Below are positions 7,568-17,227 of a stretch of DNA of 64,000 nt, one piece after another (positions within the stretch are counted from its first letter, which is position 1; every line of letters starts with the position of its first letter). The stretch is from Nevskia soli DSM 19509 (GTDB taxonomy: Bacteria > Pseudomonadota > Gammaproteobacteria > Nevskiales > Nevskiaceae), in assembly GCF_000711955.1 (NCBI RefSeq), contig NZ_JONR01000024.1:1-64000 (forward strand), read 5' to 3'. A model generated the notes under the pieces. That model was given only the letters and a program-made list of their open reading frames with translations, did no database searches and was not told where the DNA came from. A program made the position numbers and the translations under genes.

Positions 7568-8745
7568 GCGCGCTCCCGCTCTGTGCTGACCCAGCCCGCC
7601 GATTCGCGTCGGCCGAGCATGACCGGGATTTTCCAAAGCACAAAAAACGGCGCATACATCAGATCGAAAAGGCCCTGCCTGCCAAGTCCGCTGAGGCGCC
7701 AGCCTCGCAACACATACAGGAGCAGGCTGGCAGCGCAGATCACGCCTATCCACAGCAAGATTCTTGCTTCAGGTTGCCACCACATTGCGATGCCGGAGCA
7801 GACAATCAGTGCGGCGATGTTCATCGATACGTAGGACAGGGGCAATACCAGCAGATCAAGCGCCAAGTCCAGGCATACCTTGCTGCGCCGATATAAGGCT
7901 GCTCGCAATAAGGGCAGGGTGCGGGTGCGAATCAGTTGCATGCGCCCGCCCTCCCAGCGCTGCCGCTGCTTTCCGGCTGCGACGCCGCCGGACACCATTT
8001 CCCCCTTGGCATGCGCCTCGTCGGCATAATGCACGCGGTACCCGGCAAGTCCGAGCGTGATGCCGTATTCCAGATCTTCGGTGATGGAATAGGCGCAAAA
8101 CGGCAACTCTCTGAGCAGGGCATGAGTGACACACCAGCCATTGCCACGGATACCGCAAGATAATCCGAGTCGCTCGCGGGCGCGGGAACGCACTATGTGA
8201 AATGAAGCCTTGGCCATCGTGATCAGACGCGTTCGCCACGAGGCTAGGGGATTGAGAACGCCATAGTGGGCCTGTACTGCCACGGCGCCATTCTCGATCC
8301 GGGCGGCGAAGGCTTCCAGCAGGTTGTCCGAGACCTCGCTGTCCGCGTCCACTACGACAACGGCATCGGCGATCGCGTCCTTCAGACTCTTGTTGAAGGC
8401 AAAGTCCAGGGCATAGCCCTTGCCGCGGTTGCTGAGGTCGCGTCGTTCGATGACTGTGGCTCCCGCGTTGCGCGCCAATGCAGCTGTGGCATCCGCGCAG
8501 TTGTCGGCAACTACCAGGATTCTGAATTTTCCAGCCGGCCAGTCAAGCCGCCGCAGGCTGGTCACAGCGCGCTCGATTACCGTGGCCTCATCGTGTGCGG
8601 GGACGACGATATCGAAGCGCAACTTGCGTGACGAACGCGTTGCCGGAGGTAAAGCCCCGGATAGCAACGTCGCAGTGAGTAAATAGGCGGAGGCCGCTAC
8701 AGCCGGCAATGCCAACAGCAGCAGGAACATGTACAACAGCGTCAT
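7564..8745 (-). CDS. Membrane-bound family 2 glycosyltransferase
   Basis: 393 residues. An N-terminal membrane anchor is followed by a GT-A fold with the start motif DIVVPAHDEA, the nucleotide-sugar motif VVDADSE, a catalytic ED (SITEDLEYG) and a QRQRW motif near residue 275, then C-terminal membrane helices. This layout matches cellulose-synthase-like GT2 enzymes that act on lipid-linked sugars at the inner face of the membrane. The ATG at 8745 overlaps the previous stop as ATGA. The donor sugar cannot be inferred. Confidence 0.85.
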   Translation of the reverse strand: MTLLYMFLLLLALPAVAASAYLLTATLLSGALPPATRSSRKLRFDIVVPAHDEATVIERAVTSLRRLDWPAGKFRILVVADNCADATAALARNAGATVIERRDLSNRGKGYALDFAFNKSLKDAIADAVVVVDADSEVSDNLLEAFAARIENGAVAVQAHYGVLNPLASWRTRLITMAKASFHIVRSRARERLGLSCGIRGNGWCVTHALLRELPFCAYSITEDLEYGITLGLAGYRVHYADEAHAKGEMVSGGVAAGKQRQRWEGGRMQLIRTRTLPLLRAALYRRSKVCLDLALDLLVLPLSYVSMNIAALIVCSGIAMWWQPEARILLWIGVICAASLLLYVLRGWRLSGLGRQGLFDLMYAPFFVLWKIPVMLGRRESAGWVSTERERA

Positions 8746-9665
8746 GGCGATGTTCTCCGGGCGTACTCGTCGTAGCGCCAACCACACAGCAGGGATAGCT
8801 TGCCGAAATTCGCGGTCGCCTTGATGATCCAGTGGGCCGCCTGATGACGACCGAGGGGAAGTGTCAAAGGCACGAGGCTGCCGGCGACCAGCATCTGGGC
8901 AAGTGACCGCAGCGCCAGTAAAGTTGTTCGCGTGTGCGTGGCCGCTCCGTAGCCGCCGTCGAGCGTATGCCGGGAAAAATCCTGTCCCCCGCGCAGAGCG
9001 CGCAGGCACAGCCAGCGAAGTGAAAGTCGAGTTGGCGCCACCGGCTCAACTACCGCCGCTTCATCGCACCAAACAATCCGCGCACCGCGCCGCGCCAGCC
9101 GGGTGAGCATTGCGCCATCCTCCCCGCCAGTCAGTCCGTAGGCCGGATCGAAGGGGGGGGCGTCGCCCTTTAGCAGTTCGCTGCGCATCAACACGTTTCC
9201 GAAGCGCAGGAGGTTGGCTGGAACCACGGTGCCGGTGGTCATGCGAGGCCAATTATAGAAACTGCCGCGACGGATCCACGGAGGCGCCTGCGGCGGCAGC
9301 ATCGGTTCGACCGGCCCAAGCACCACGTCAGCCCGATAGCGTTCAGCGGTAGCCAGCATCAATTCCAACCACGGCGGTTGCGCGCGTTCGTCGTCATCGA
9401 TGAATGCAATCCAGCTTCCGGTGGCAAGGTCGACGGTGCGATTCCGTGTTAGCGAGATATTCTGGATCGGCTGGACTTCGTAACGGATCTGGAACGGTGT
9501 GCCATACCGCATGCGCTGCTCCACCACCTCCCTAGCCCCTCCTTCTGCGGTATTGTCAACCACTACAAGCTCGGCCGGAGATAGCGTCTGGGCAACCATG
9601 TCATCGAGCAATTGGCGCAGCTGTTCGTTGCGTCGATGTGTTGCGATGCACAGACTGACGCTCAC
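8742..9665 (-). CDS. Family 2 glycosyltransferase
   Basis: 307 residues from a GTG at 9665, which overlaps the stop of the upstream gene (GTGA) with GGAG upstream. A GT-A Rossmann start (SLCIATHRRNEQL), the metal-binding region (WIAFIDDDERAQP) and an EDGAML segment identify an inverting GT2 that would add a sugar to the lipid-linked repeat unit. It has no strong membrane helix except a hydrophobic patch near the C-terminus (LVPLTLPLG). It sits between a HAD-membrane fusion protein and another GT2. Confidence 0.85.
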   Translation of the reverse strand: MSVSLCIATHRRNEQLRQLLDDMVAQTLSPAELVVVDNTAEGGAREVVEQRMRYGTPFQIRYEVQPIQNISLTRNRTVDLATGSWIAFIDDDERAQPPWLELMLATAERYRADVVLGPVEPMLPPQAPPWIRRGSFYNWPRMTTGTVVPANLLRFGNVLMRSELLKGDAPPFDPAYGLTGGEDGAMLTRLARRGARIVWCDEAAVVEPVAPTRLSLRWLCLRALRGGQDFSRHTLDGGYGAATHTRTTLLALRSLAQMLVAGSLVPLTLPLGRHQAAHWIIKATANFGKLSLLCGWRYDEYARRTSP

Positions 9666-11101
9666 TGGCGAGGCTCCACTTTGGGCTTGGATAGGAAATG
9701 CGCAGCTTTCAGAACCGCCCAAAGCTCGGTACGCGCTCGCAGAAGCGTCCAGCCAAAAAGCGCCAGTGTGGTCCAGTTCATGAGCAGGGACAGCCCTTCG
9801 GTCAAGGCCAGCATCGACATCAGGAGTGTCAGAAAAAACAGGCGGATCAGACACAGCGGGGCATCCGGCCAGCTACGCTGCCCGAGGCGGTAGATGATGT
9901 ATGGCAGCCAGCGCGCCATGACATGAGCGGCCAGTGCCAGCGCCCCGACAGGGCTGATCGGCACCAGCGCGGCAAAGACCGTGGTGCGGGCAAACTGCAG
10001 GCCGACATACATCCAGACACGCGTTGTCTTGTCCAGACGGTTGTAAAGCAGGAATGAGAGATGGCTCAGACCGAGCGCGGCCATCCATGTGGCCAGATCC
10101 TGCGGCGTCGCCGCACCCGGCCAGCGCAGCAGTAAAATGCCGAGATAGCCACATGCCAGCGCCCAAATCCAGGGCTGCACGGCGGGCGTAGCGACTGGTG
10201 CGTCAAAAAATGCCGAAGTCAGCTTGGGATGCGATTCATAACGCTCCGCCACCAGATCGTTATCGACATAACCTCTTTCGTACACGGCCCAGAAGGAGAT
10301 CAGCAAGAACAACAGGCCCAGGAGATGCAGTCCCGGAATTGCGGCCAGTGCGATGGAGCTGAGCACCCAGTAGGCGAAATCTTCCTGCAGGATTCCGCGA
10401 AATATGTAGCGTTCACCGGGCCGTTTCACCCGCGAGACGTATTGGCCGGGTAGATAAATGGCGCTCAGGGCATGGCGAAATCGCGCCTGTGGCCAAGTGG
10501 TCCGCAGAGGCCGGGCGCACGCGTTGAGCAGCGGGAGGTCCTGCACCGAATCGGTGATGACCAGGCTTGCCTTGACGACATCTTCCCCCAGGGCCCCAAC
10601 GACCAAGTCCAGCTTGCCGCCCCGGCGATCCTGCCAGTGATTCACCCGCGCCGCAACGATGACCGCCTCCGGGAGCCCCATGGCCGCTACCAGTGGGGTA
10701 ACGATGCCGTCGAAGCCAACCGTGGCAATGATCGGTGAGGATCCACGGGATTTCACCGCATTCAACAGGCGTTGATTGGTGAAACGGGCCGCCAGGCTCG
10801 TCACCCGTTTGCGCCAACGTCGATGAGTCCAGGGGAAAAAAGTGCTGACCAACCGAACGCGCCAGCTGTCGCGGGTGGATTCGCCGCCAGTCCAGCGCCA
10901 GGGCTTAATCATATCGAGCAGCCGCAGTAGCAGCAGGGCTGCGACTCCTGGATGGGCACAATCGATGAAATCTTCCGTGGAGTTGCCGAGGTAAAGTGTT
11001 TCGTCCAGATCCAGCAATACCGGGCCGACATGCCGGCTCAGTGCATCGATCGCGATATCCGGATGTGCGTCGTGCAAGGATAGGATGGGGGAACCATTCA
11101 T
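9662..11101 (-). CDS. HAD-domain protein fused to a polytopic membrane domain (divergent UbiA-like)
   Basis: 479 residues. The N-terminal HAD-type phosphatase domain has the nucleophile motif LLDLDETL (DxDxT) and continues to about residue 210, with KLDLVVG and LVITDSVQDLPLL matching later HAD motifs. The C-terminal half has about eight membrane helices and a segment YVDNDLVAERYESHP that resembles a degraded Asp-rich UbiA prenyltransferase motif. Its architecture matches the clearer HAD-UbiA protein at 37822. The ATG overlaps the previous stop as ATGA. Likely role: lipid-linked sugar phosphate metabolism or phosphate removal in exopolysaccharide assembly; this is inferred. Confidence 0.65.
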   Translation of the reverse strand: MNGSPILSLHDAHPDIAIDALSRHVGPVLLDLDETLYLGNSTEDFIDCAHPGVAALLLLRLLDMIKPWRWTGGESTRDSWRVRLVSTFFPWTHRRWRKRVTSLAARFTNQRLLNAVKSRGSSPIIATVGFDGIVTPLVAAMGLPEAVIVAARVNHWQDRRGGKLDLVVGALGEDVVKASLVITDSVQDLPLLNACARPLRTTWPQARFRHALSAIYLPGQYVSRVKRPGERYIFRGILQEDFAYWVLSSIALAAIPGLHLLGLLFLLISFWAVYERGYVDNDLVAERYESHPKLTSAFFDAPVATPAVQPWIWALACGYLGILLLRWPGAATPQDLATWMAALGLSHLSFLLYNRLDKTTRVWMYVGLQFARTTVFAALVPISPVGALALAAHVMARWLPYIIYRLGQRSWPDAPLCLIRLFFLTLLMSMLALTEGLSLLMNWTTLALFGWTLLRARTELWAVLKAAHFLSKPKVEPRQ

Positions 11102-12216
11102 CGTAGGTTCACTGGGGCCGGAACCGTCGAATTGCGCGATACCGTAACTTGGCGGTGCAGGCGCTTGCGCAGCCGTGCACATGGTCGCTCCACCCAGCGC
11201 CGCATCAGCTCAGCTACAGCCAGTGTCAGAATTGCAGTCAGAGTTGTCGCGGCAGCCCAGCCGAGGTGTGGCCAGTTATCAACGATCATGAACATGATGA
11301 CTTGGTGCGACAAATAGATGGAGTAGGACACCGTCCCGAGATAAACCATGGGCTTGCTGTTCAGCCAGCGATAGGGAGCCTTTGCCGAACGCGCCACCGC
11401 AAGGTAAATCAGCGGGGCGATAGCCAGACTCTGAATGGTGTAACGGGCCGTTAGCCGAAACGCCTCGCCGCGCCAGGCAAGGGTGCCGATCAGTACCAGG
11501 ACGCAGGTGATGGCCACGAGTCGGTCACGATGCTGACAACGCTTGGCCGCAGTATCGAGCCACGGATTGCGCCATAAACCCATCACGCACCCGACGAGGA
11601 TGGCGTCAACGCGCGTATCCGTACCCATGGTCAGGTGCGCCTCGGATCCACCGTGTAGCATGAGCCAGAAGCGCCATGCCAGCACTGCGGCGCAAAGTGC
11701 GCTCAGCAGTGCCGCCGACCTGTTGCCGCGTCCCGACCTCAACATCAGCAGGGCCAGCGGCGGATAGAACAGATAGAAATGCTCCTCGACCGCCAGCGAC
11801 CACACCACGCCGATTCCCGCCGGAATGCCGGCGAAGTCATGGGAGATGACGAAGTAGTTGCCGAGATAAAGCAGCACCGCCCATAGCCCATCCGCTGTAA
11901 AGTGGCCCTTTACAATGTTGTGCTCCGAAAGCAGGGCCGTGGCGCCGATCACGATCAGCAGTGGCGGCATCAAGCGCAGGAAGCGGCGCAAGTAGAAAGT
12001 TCGAAAGCAGACGGTTCCCGTTGATGCATATTCAGAGCGCATCAACGTCGTGATCAAAAAGCCGCTCAATACGAAGAATATGGTGACACCCAGGCCCCCG
12101 GGTACAATGTGCTCGAGTCCCGCATGCGCAAAAAAGACCAGTAGTACAGCAATCGCGCGGATTCCATCCAGGGATGGAATGGCTTCGGTCGCCGGGCGGC
12201 GGCTGTTTATGGTCAT
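11098..12216 (-). CDS. Acyltransferase family 3 (OafA-like) membrane O-acyltransferase
   Basis: 372 residues. The N-terminus PSLDGIRAIAVLLVFFAHAG carries the family signature and active-site His, followed by RRFLRLMPPL and VVWSLAVEEHFYLFYP, then about ten membrane helices. Such proteins move acetyl or other acyl groups onto exported polysaccharides. The start at 12216 overlaps the upstream stop (ATGA). It is inside the exopolysaccharide operon between the polymerase/ligase and the HAD-membrane protein, so it probably decorates the repeat unit. Confidence 0.9.
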   Translation of the reverse strand: MTINSRRPATEAIPSLDGIRAIAVLLVFFAHAGLEHIVPGGLGVTIFFVLSGFLITTLMRSEYASTGTVCFRTFYLRRFLRLMPPLLIVIGATALLSEHNIVKGHFTADGLWAVLLYLGNYFVISHDFAGIPAGIGVVWSLAVEEHFYLFYPPLALLMLRSGRGNRSAALLSALCAAVLAWRFWLMLHGGSEAHLTMGTDTRVDAILVGCVMGLWRNPWLDTAAKRCQHRDRLVAITCVLVLIGTLAWRGEAFRLTARYTIQSLAIAPLIYLAVARSAKAPYRWLNSKPMVYLGTVSYSIYLSHQVIMFMIVDNWPHLGWAAATTLTAILTLAVAELMRRWVERPCARLRKRLHRQVTVSRNSTVPAPVNLR

Positions 12217-13622
12217 GTCCACCGGGCCGCCTCATGTTCCGCCAGAGATATGGGGGCGCTGACCGGATGCAGACTGACCGAGCGATAAATGCTGTCGGTG
12301 GGGTCGCCGAAATGCAGCTGCAGGCGGCGCTGCAAATGCGCGCGGGCGAGATCAGCAGTGGCCAGCATCATGATGACACAATTGACGCTCATGGCGCTGA
12401 GCCAGTGGGTTTCCGATAGATTGGTAATCCCCTGTTGCAGGAACAAGGCAAGACACAAAGCGGCCTTCTGCCGGTCCATCGCGAGCAGTTGCAGCGACTG
12501 CCTGATGTAGGCTGCCAGATAGCCGATCAGGCAGGCCAAGCCGACAAATCCAAGATCATTGACGATTTCGAGATATCCGTTGTGTGCTGACCCCGGATAG
12601 AAATTCATGCGCTGAAGGAACTCCAGCGATGGCGATCCGGGCACGGGGGACCAGTAAGCGCCATAGCCGGTTCCAAGATACGGGCTGAAATGGATGTGCT
12701 CCACAATGATCGCCCATATTTCGCTGCGCCCCGTAAAAGACAGGTCTTTTCCGGTCAATGCCACGATCGGGCTGAGTAGCACATCCAGTCCGGGTACCAG
12801 GCGCAGGATGGCCATGGAATAGATCAACAACATTGCCACGAATGTAATGATGGCGATGGGCATGTATCGGCGTAGTCCGGCAGGAGCGCGCAGGAACATG
12901 AAAAGAAAAAGAAGCACGAATGCCGCAGTCACTAATGACGTGGAACTGCGAGACAGGAGCAGGCATATGGCACAGAGTCCCGTTCCAAAAAGAGCGACGG
13001 CCGGCCGAACCTCTCCGGTCAGCCAGGCATGAAACCAGAAGATGAGGCCAATACAGGACAGAGCGCCGAGGGCATTCTTGTGGCTGGTCAGTCCGCGCCA
13101 CGCGCCCACCAACTCGGCCGACGATTCCTGATGAATTGCCAACTGCGGTGACAGCAGACCGAACAACAGCGATCCACCCAGCATGATGGTGAGAATAGGG
13201 CGGATCACGCTCTGCAACCGGCGTCCGTGCCACCCGATCACCATGAAGGCCAAGGCAATCATCATGAAGGTGATAAAGCGGATATCCCGGCGTATGCTTA
13301 AACTGGGATCTATTGACCAAGTGACACTGGCCAGAGCAATGATCAAGAACGCGGGCAGGAACGGGTTGAGCCAACGCAGGACTAACCAAGCCAGCCCGGA
13401 TCGCCACAGGACTACCACGCTGCCGAACCCCAGTAGCCCCAGCCAGAGCATCCGCGTCACCGGTGATCCTGCTGTCGGCGCCTGCGCAGTATGCAGGGCG
13501 CTGTAGTCCAATCCATCTGGAACGATCATCAGTACTACCAGCGTCCAAACCAATACGCCGACCGCGATAGCATGCCGATCATCGCGTATCCAAATCGCTC
13601 CCGCGTGAGAGGTCTCATGCAT
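12213..13622 (-). CDS. O-antigen ligase / Wzy-type polysaccharide polymerase
   Basis: 469 residues with about 12 membrane helices and a large periplasmic loop containing the Wzy_C-type signature (LTGRSEIWAIIVEHI, GTGYGAYW, SAHNGYLEI). In a Wzx/Wzy-type locus this protein would polymerise flipped repeat units in the periplasm. The ATG at 13622 is preferred because GGAAAG lies five bases upstream; the ATG at 13634 has no spaced ribosome site. It is separated from the tyrosine-kinase gene by 157 bases in which I see no gene. Confidence 0.85.
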   Translation of the reverse strand: MHETSHAGAIWIRDDRHAIAVGVLVWTLVVLMIVPDGLDYSALHTAQAPTAGSPVTRMLWLGLLGFGSVVVLWRSGLAWLVLRWLNPFLPAFLIIALASVTWSIDPSLSIRRDIRFITFMMIALAFMVIGWHGRRLQSVIRPILTIMLGGSLLFGLLSPQLAIHQESSAELVGAWRGLTSHKNALGALSCIGLIFWFHAWLTGEVRPAVALFGTGLCAICLLLSRSSTSLVTAAFVLLFLFMFLRAPAGLRRYMPIAIITFVAMLLIYSMAILRLVPGLDVLLSPIVALTGKDLSFTGRSEIWAIIVEHIHFSPYLGTGYGAYWSPVPGSPSLEFLQRMNFYPGSAHNGYLEIVNDLGFVGLACLIGYLAAYIRQSLQLLAMDRQKAALCLALFLQQGITNLSETHWLSAMSVNCVIMMLATADLARAHLQRRLQLHFGDPTDSIYRSVSLHPVSAPISLAEHEAARWT

Positions 13623-13779
13623 TACGCTTTCCATCCTGCGATCACCCGCTCGGCAGCGCAGATAAGCCTGTCAGGTCGGGTGCCGCCAAGTAGGAAAAAG
13701 GGGCAGCCACAAAATCGTCTATGGCGCTGGCCGGCCATGATCGGTGCAAAGAAATATCGGCAGCTGAGGAACATGCTGA

Positions 13780-14640
13780 TTAAAAGTGGTTGATCACCGC
13801 ACCAAGAATTTGCGAGCGGGTGGCTTCCAGGCGCCGTAGCAAATCACGAGTGTCGCTGTAAGGGGTATGCCCAGCACGACTCAGCGCGAGGACCCGTCCT
13901 GCAGACTTGGCTACCGCCAAGCCGTCCGAATAAAGGGACACGGGGCCAGTGTCGAACACGACGTATGCGAACTGCCGCCGCCATTCCTCGATCAGCAGTT
14001 CGAAGCGTGCGTCCGAGAGCAGTTCCAATGGATTTGAATGGCTCTCGCCCGAAGTCAATAGGGACAAATGCTGCACACCTTCCACGGAAAGCATGCAGGG
14101 TGGCTGGCCGCTGACGATTGCATCCGCGAGCCCGCATTGATTATCTGCCGCAAACAATGAATGTTGCCGTGAACTGCGAAGGTCCGCGTCCACCAAAAGG
14201 GTCGCGCGGCCGAGTTGCGAAAAGGAAATTGCCAGCTCGGCGGCGAGCATGGATCGGCCTTCTCCAGCACAAGGACTCAATATAGCGATCATGTTTGCCT
14301 GAGCGTTGCTCTGACTGCGCAGGATCAGCTCGGTGCGCAGAGCGCGAACTGTTTCGCTCCGGACGGCATAGGGATCGTGAACAATGCTCAGGCGTGAGTC
14401 GGGCTGGGCCATCACCTTGGCCAGACCGGCGTTGTGCCCACCATTTTGCGCCGCTTCGATGTCGTCCCGTGACACTAGTCCGAGGCACAGCGCTGCGTCG
14501 CAAAAGGGCAACCCCAACCGTCGCTCGGTGTCCGTAATCCGCGCCAGGGAATCGCTGGTCAGTCGGCGGCGCCGGATCAGGGCAGCGCGAAGCCCGGAAT
14601 CGACTGACACGTGATGACTGCTATCGGTACTGCTGCTCAT
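13780..14640 (-). CDS. epsG: EpsG-type chain-length tyrosine autokinase with an atypical Walker A
   Basis: 286 residues. A P-loop ATPase of the BY-kinase/EpsG group that normally pairs with a Wzz/EpsF co-polymerase to control chain length. It has a Walker A region at residues 122-130 (SPCAGEGRS), Walker A' LLVDADLRS and Walker B YVVFDTGP. The Walker A lysine is replaced by arginine (R129), and the C-terminus (GAVINHF) has no tyrosine cluster, unlike classical BY-kinases. The start overlaps the end of the co-polymerase gene (ATGA). Activity may be altered or regulatory only. Confidence 0.8.
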   Translation of the reverse strand: MSSSTDSSHHVSVDSGLRAALIRRRRLTSDSLARITDTERRLGLPFCDAALCLGLVSRDDIEAAQNGGHNAGLAKVMAQPDSRLSIVHDPYAVRSETVRALRTELILRSQSNAQANMIAILSPCAGEGRSMLAAELAISFSQLGRATLLVDADLRSSRQHSLFAADNQCGLADAIVSGQPPCMLSVEGVQHLSLLTSGESHSNPLELLSDARFELLIEEWRRQFAYVVFDTGPVSLYSDGLAVAKSAGRVLALSRAGHTPYSDTRDLLRRLEATRSQILGAVINHF

Positions 14641-16073
14641 GGCGCGGCTTCCAGGCGGCGCCCGTCGTGGAACTCGGCAAGCACCGGGATGCCATGATCC
14701 CGTTCCAGGTCGTCGCGGCAGCGAATGCGTCGCTTGACCAAAAGCTCGTAGAACACCGGAAGGCCAAAGCCCAGCCCCAGTCCGCCGATCAAGGCGGAGA
14801 ACAGGAACTTGAGGGTCTTCGGTTTGCTTGCCCGAAGCGGAGTCGTGGCGCGGCCCACAAAATCCACGTTGCTGTAGTGGTCGTTCGAGGCGAACATGAT
14901 CTGGTCGTAGCCGTCCAGGGCGCGCTTGTAGACCGACTGCGCGGACTCCAGTTCCACCAGGTATTTGGCCTGTTCGTCGTGAAGAGAACGCGTGAGGAGA
15001 ACCTTCGCGTGCTGCTCGTCGACGGCTTGTTTCATTTTTTCTTCAAGGTGACGGGCAGCGGCAAGATCGGATGCCGCGCCGCTGGTGTAGCGTTGTGTTT
15101 CCATTACCAGGGAATGACGTGTCGAGTCCATCTGCTGTTGCAATGCCAATACCTCGGGATGCCTTGATCCAAGAATTGCACGACTTTCCGCCATGCGTGA
15201 CTCCTGGTCGGCGAGCTGCGTCTTCAGGGACTGGATCAGGCTGGATGACAGCACCTTGTCGGCCAGCGCCCCATTTTGCGCGCCAGCCGCTTCGGCGGTG
15301 CGGCGTGCGTTCTGGGCTTCGACCTGGCGTTGCTGCAGGGTCGAAAGCAGCTCCATATCGATATCGATCCTGGAGTCGGAATCGAGCAAACCGGTTCTCT
15401 GCCTGAACGCCGTGACCTGTTCCTGTGCCCTGTCGACCTTGGCCTTGAGATCATCCAGCAGCGCGGTATATCGTCTTGCGCGATCACTCGCCGGGCCGGT
15501 TTGGCGCAGGTGCTGCTCTTCGGTATAGACATCGGCGACTGCGTTGGCCACCTGCGCAGCTTCTGCCGGATTGTCTGCTGCATAGGTAACGTAGATGAGC
15601 TGGCTGCCGAAATGTCCTTGCTCAACCGTGAGATTCTTGGCCAGAACTTTTTCGGCCCATTCGCTCAGGGTGGTGCCGTCGCCTTTATAGCCTGAGATGT
15701 AGGGTTTGAGATCTGTCAGGTGAAGCCGCTCTACTACCTTCATCAGCACCACGGGGCTTTGCATCAACTCGATTTGCGTAGCGATGTAGCTGCCCAGGAG
15801 GCCGACTGGAAAATCCTTGCCGGCCAAAGGGTCATTCACTTCATAATTGATGAGCAGGGACGCTGTGGCTTCGTAGCTGCGTGGCAGCAACCTGACCACG
15901 ACAAAGGAGATCGAAAACACGCACAGTGCTATGGCTAATGTCAGTTTTCTATGCGCCCAGATGATTGCGCCGATCTGTGATGCCGACAGACCGGGGTGGG
16001 CATATTGTTGCGGAACCACGGCGAACGGAAGCGCTCGATTGGTGTCGCGCACGGAAAGTTGGGTTCCAGCCAT
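14637..16073 (-). CDS. epsF: Chain-length determinant EpsF (Wzz-family co-polymerase)
   Basis: 478 residues. Two membrane helices (about 40-60 and 420-440) flank a long periplasmic coiled-coil region rich in Gln, Ala and Glu, with an N-terminal Wzz domain (SYEATASLLINYEVND). The C-terminal cytoplasmic tail is short, consistent with a separate kinase (EpsG next door). The protein should set chain length and connect polymerase to exporter. It begins as TAATG with the stop of the exporter gene. Confidence 0.88.
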   Translation of the reverse strand: MAGTQLSVRDTNRALPFAVVPQQYAHPGLSASQIGAIIWAHRKLTLAIALCVFSISFVVVRLLPRSYEATASLLINYEVNDPLAGKDFPVGLLGSYIATQIELMQSPVVLMKVVERLHLTDLKPYISGYKGDGTTLSEWAEKVLAKNLTVEQGHFGSQLIYVTYAADNPAEAAQVANAVADVYTEEQHLRQTGPASDRARRYTALLDDLKAKVDRAQEQVTAFRQRTGLLDSDSRIDIDMELLSTLQQRQVEAQNARRTAEAAGAQNGALADKVLSSSLIQSLKTQLADQESRMAESRAILGSRHPEVLALQQQMDSTRHSLVMETQRYTSGAASDLAAARHLEEKMKQAVDEQHAKVLLTRSLHDEQAKYLVELESAQSVYKRALDGYDQIMFASNDHYSNVDFVGRATTPLRASKPKTLKFLFSALIGGLGLGFGLPVFYELLVKRRIRCRDDLERDHGIPVLAEFHDGRRLEAAP

Positions 16074-16963
16074 TAGAATATTCGCTCCTTCACGCGCAGC
16101 ACGTCATTGGCCTCGACTGGATCGGTCAGTTCCGGCTTCAGGGTCACGTAAGATCCTTCACCCGTGCGTCTGCGGATTTCGATTCGTCCGTCGCTGCCCC
16201 GAGGGGTAATGCCGCCGCTGCGTGCGATGGCCTGTACTACCGTCATCCCAGGCTCGAGCCGATACATGTTCGGTGACTGAACTTCACCGTAGATATAGAA
16301 TTGCGCGGCGCGCGGTACAAAGACCGCGTCTCCCCCTCTTACCGTTACAGCAGGTAGTGAACTGGCGGAGCTGGTCAATCTCTTGATATCAATGGGGATG
16401 TGCTGGATGCGGCCGTCCTTGTCGGGCCGCAGCAGATAGATGGTGTCCGCGCCGCCTTCAGTGATGCCGCCGGCTTGGGCAAGCAGATCGAGGATGGTTG
16501 TCTTCGATTCAATAGGGAACCTGGATGGTGAGCGGACTTCGCCAAGTACGGACACCTGCTGGCTGCGATATTGGACGAGGAATACGGTCACTTGCGGATC
16601 CACCAGGAAGTTACCGCCGCGCAGGGCTGCCGCGACGCGCTGTGCCGCTTCGGCGGGCGGCAGACCCGCCGCTTTAACGCTTCCGGCGAGGGGTACGGAT
16701 ATCGTGCCATCTGGAGAAACATAGGTGATGGTGCTGAATTCAGGTCGGCCGTAAACCTGAATGCTCACTGCATCACCGACACCCAGCTTGAACGTGGCAT
16801 TGGTATCGCCGCCGACGGCCGAGGCGGATTCTGGTCCGGTCACCTCAGGCTCTGTGGCAGGAGAAGGCGCTGCGGACGCCTGGCAGGAAATACCAGCCAG
16901 CATCAGTCCGACGGTAAGGAACCAAACGGCCGGCATTCGTGATTTCTCAAATTGTTTGATCAT
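16073..16963 (-). CDS. epsE: Polysaccharide export protein EpsE (Wza/BexD family)
   Basis: 296 residues. Signal peptide (MPAVWFLTVGLMLAGISCQA), a poly_export domain (KLGVGDAVSIQVYGRPEFS, VSPDGTISVPLAG) and two SLBB repeats (VSVLGEVRSPSRFP, FYIYGEVQSPNMY). It would form the outer-membrane or periplasmic export channel. The Cys of GISCQA may be a lipidation site, although the lipobox is imperfect. First gene of the minus-strand operon ending at 6293; its promoter should lie in 16964-17227. Confidence 0.9.
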   Translation of the reverse strand: MIKQFEKSRMPAVWFLTVGLMLAGISCQASAAPSPATEPEVTGPESASAVGGDTNATFKLGVGDAVSIQVYGRPEFSTITYVSPDGTISVPLAGSVKAAGLPPAEAAQRVAAALRGGNFLVDPQVTVFLVQYRSQQVSVLGEVRSPSRFPIESKTTILDLLAQAGGITEGGADTIYLLRPDKDGRIQHIPIDIKRLTSSASSLPAVTVRGGDAVFVPRAAQFYIYGEVQSPNMYRLEPGMTVVQAIARSGGITPRGSDGRIEIRRRTGEGSYVTLKPELTDPVEANDVLRVKERIF

Positions 16964-17227
16964 TCCGCGTGATTTCCAAGCTAACCCGGATCGGCATGGG
17001 TCCGATCTTGTTTCCAGGTAGCGGTTGAAATTTTGAATAGGGCCTACAATCGAATCTGTTCGCTATCCAACAATCCCGCATGGCTCCGACGCTTTCTCCA
17101 TCGTAAGGCGGTACCTCTGCAGGGATAGCCGAGCCGGAGTGGCTCAAGTGTCATACTTGGCGAGGCAGAGGAGGGCGAGATGGCCCCGTGTGCCGTGTAT
17201 GGTTTTTGGCGGTGTTTTTGGATGGTT

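Noticed and set aside
9061..9252. Short minus-strand frame within the GT2 gene
   Set aside because: Out-of-frame shadow of the glycosyltransferase; the in-frame product has GT2 motifs.
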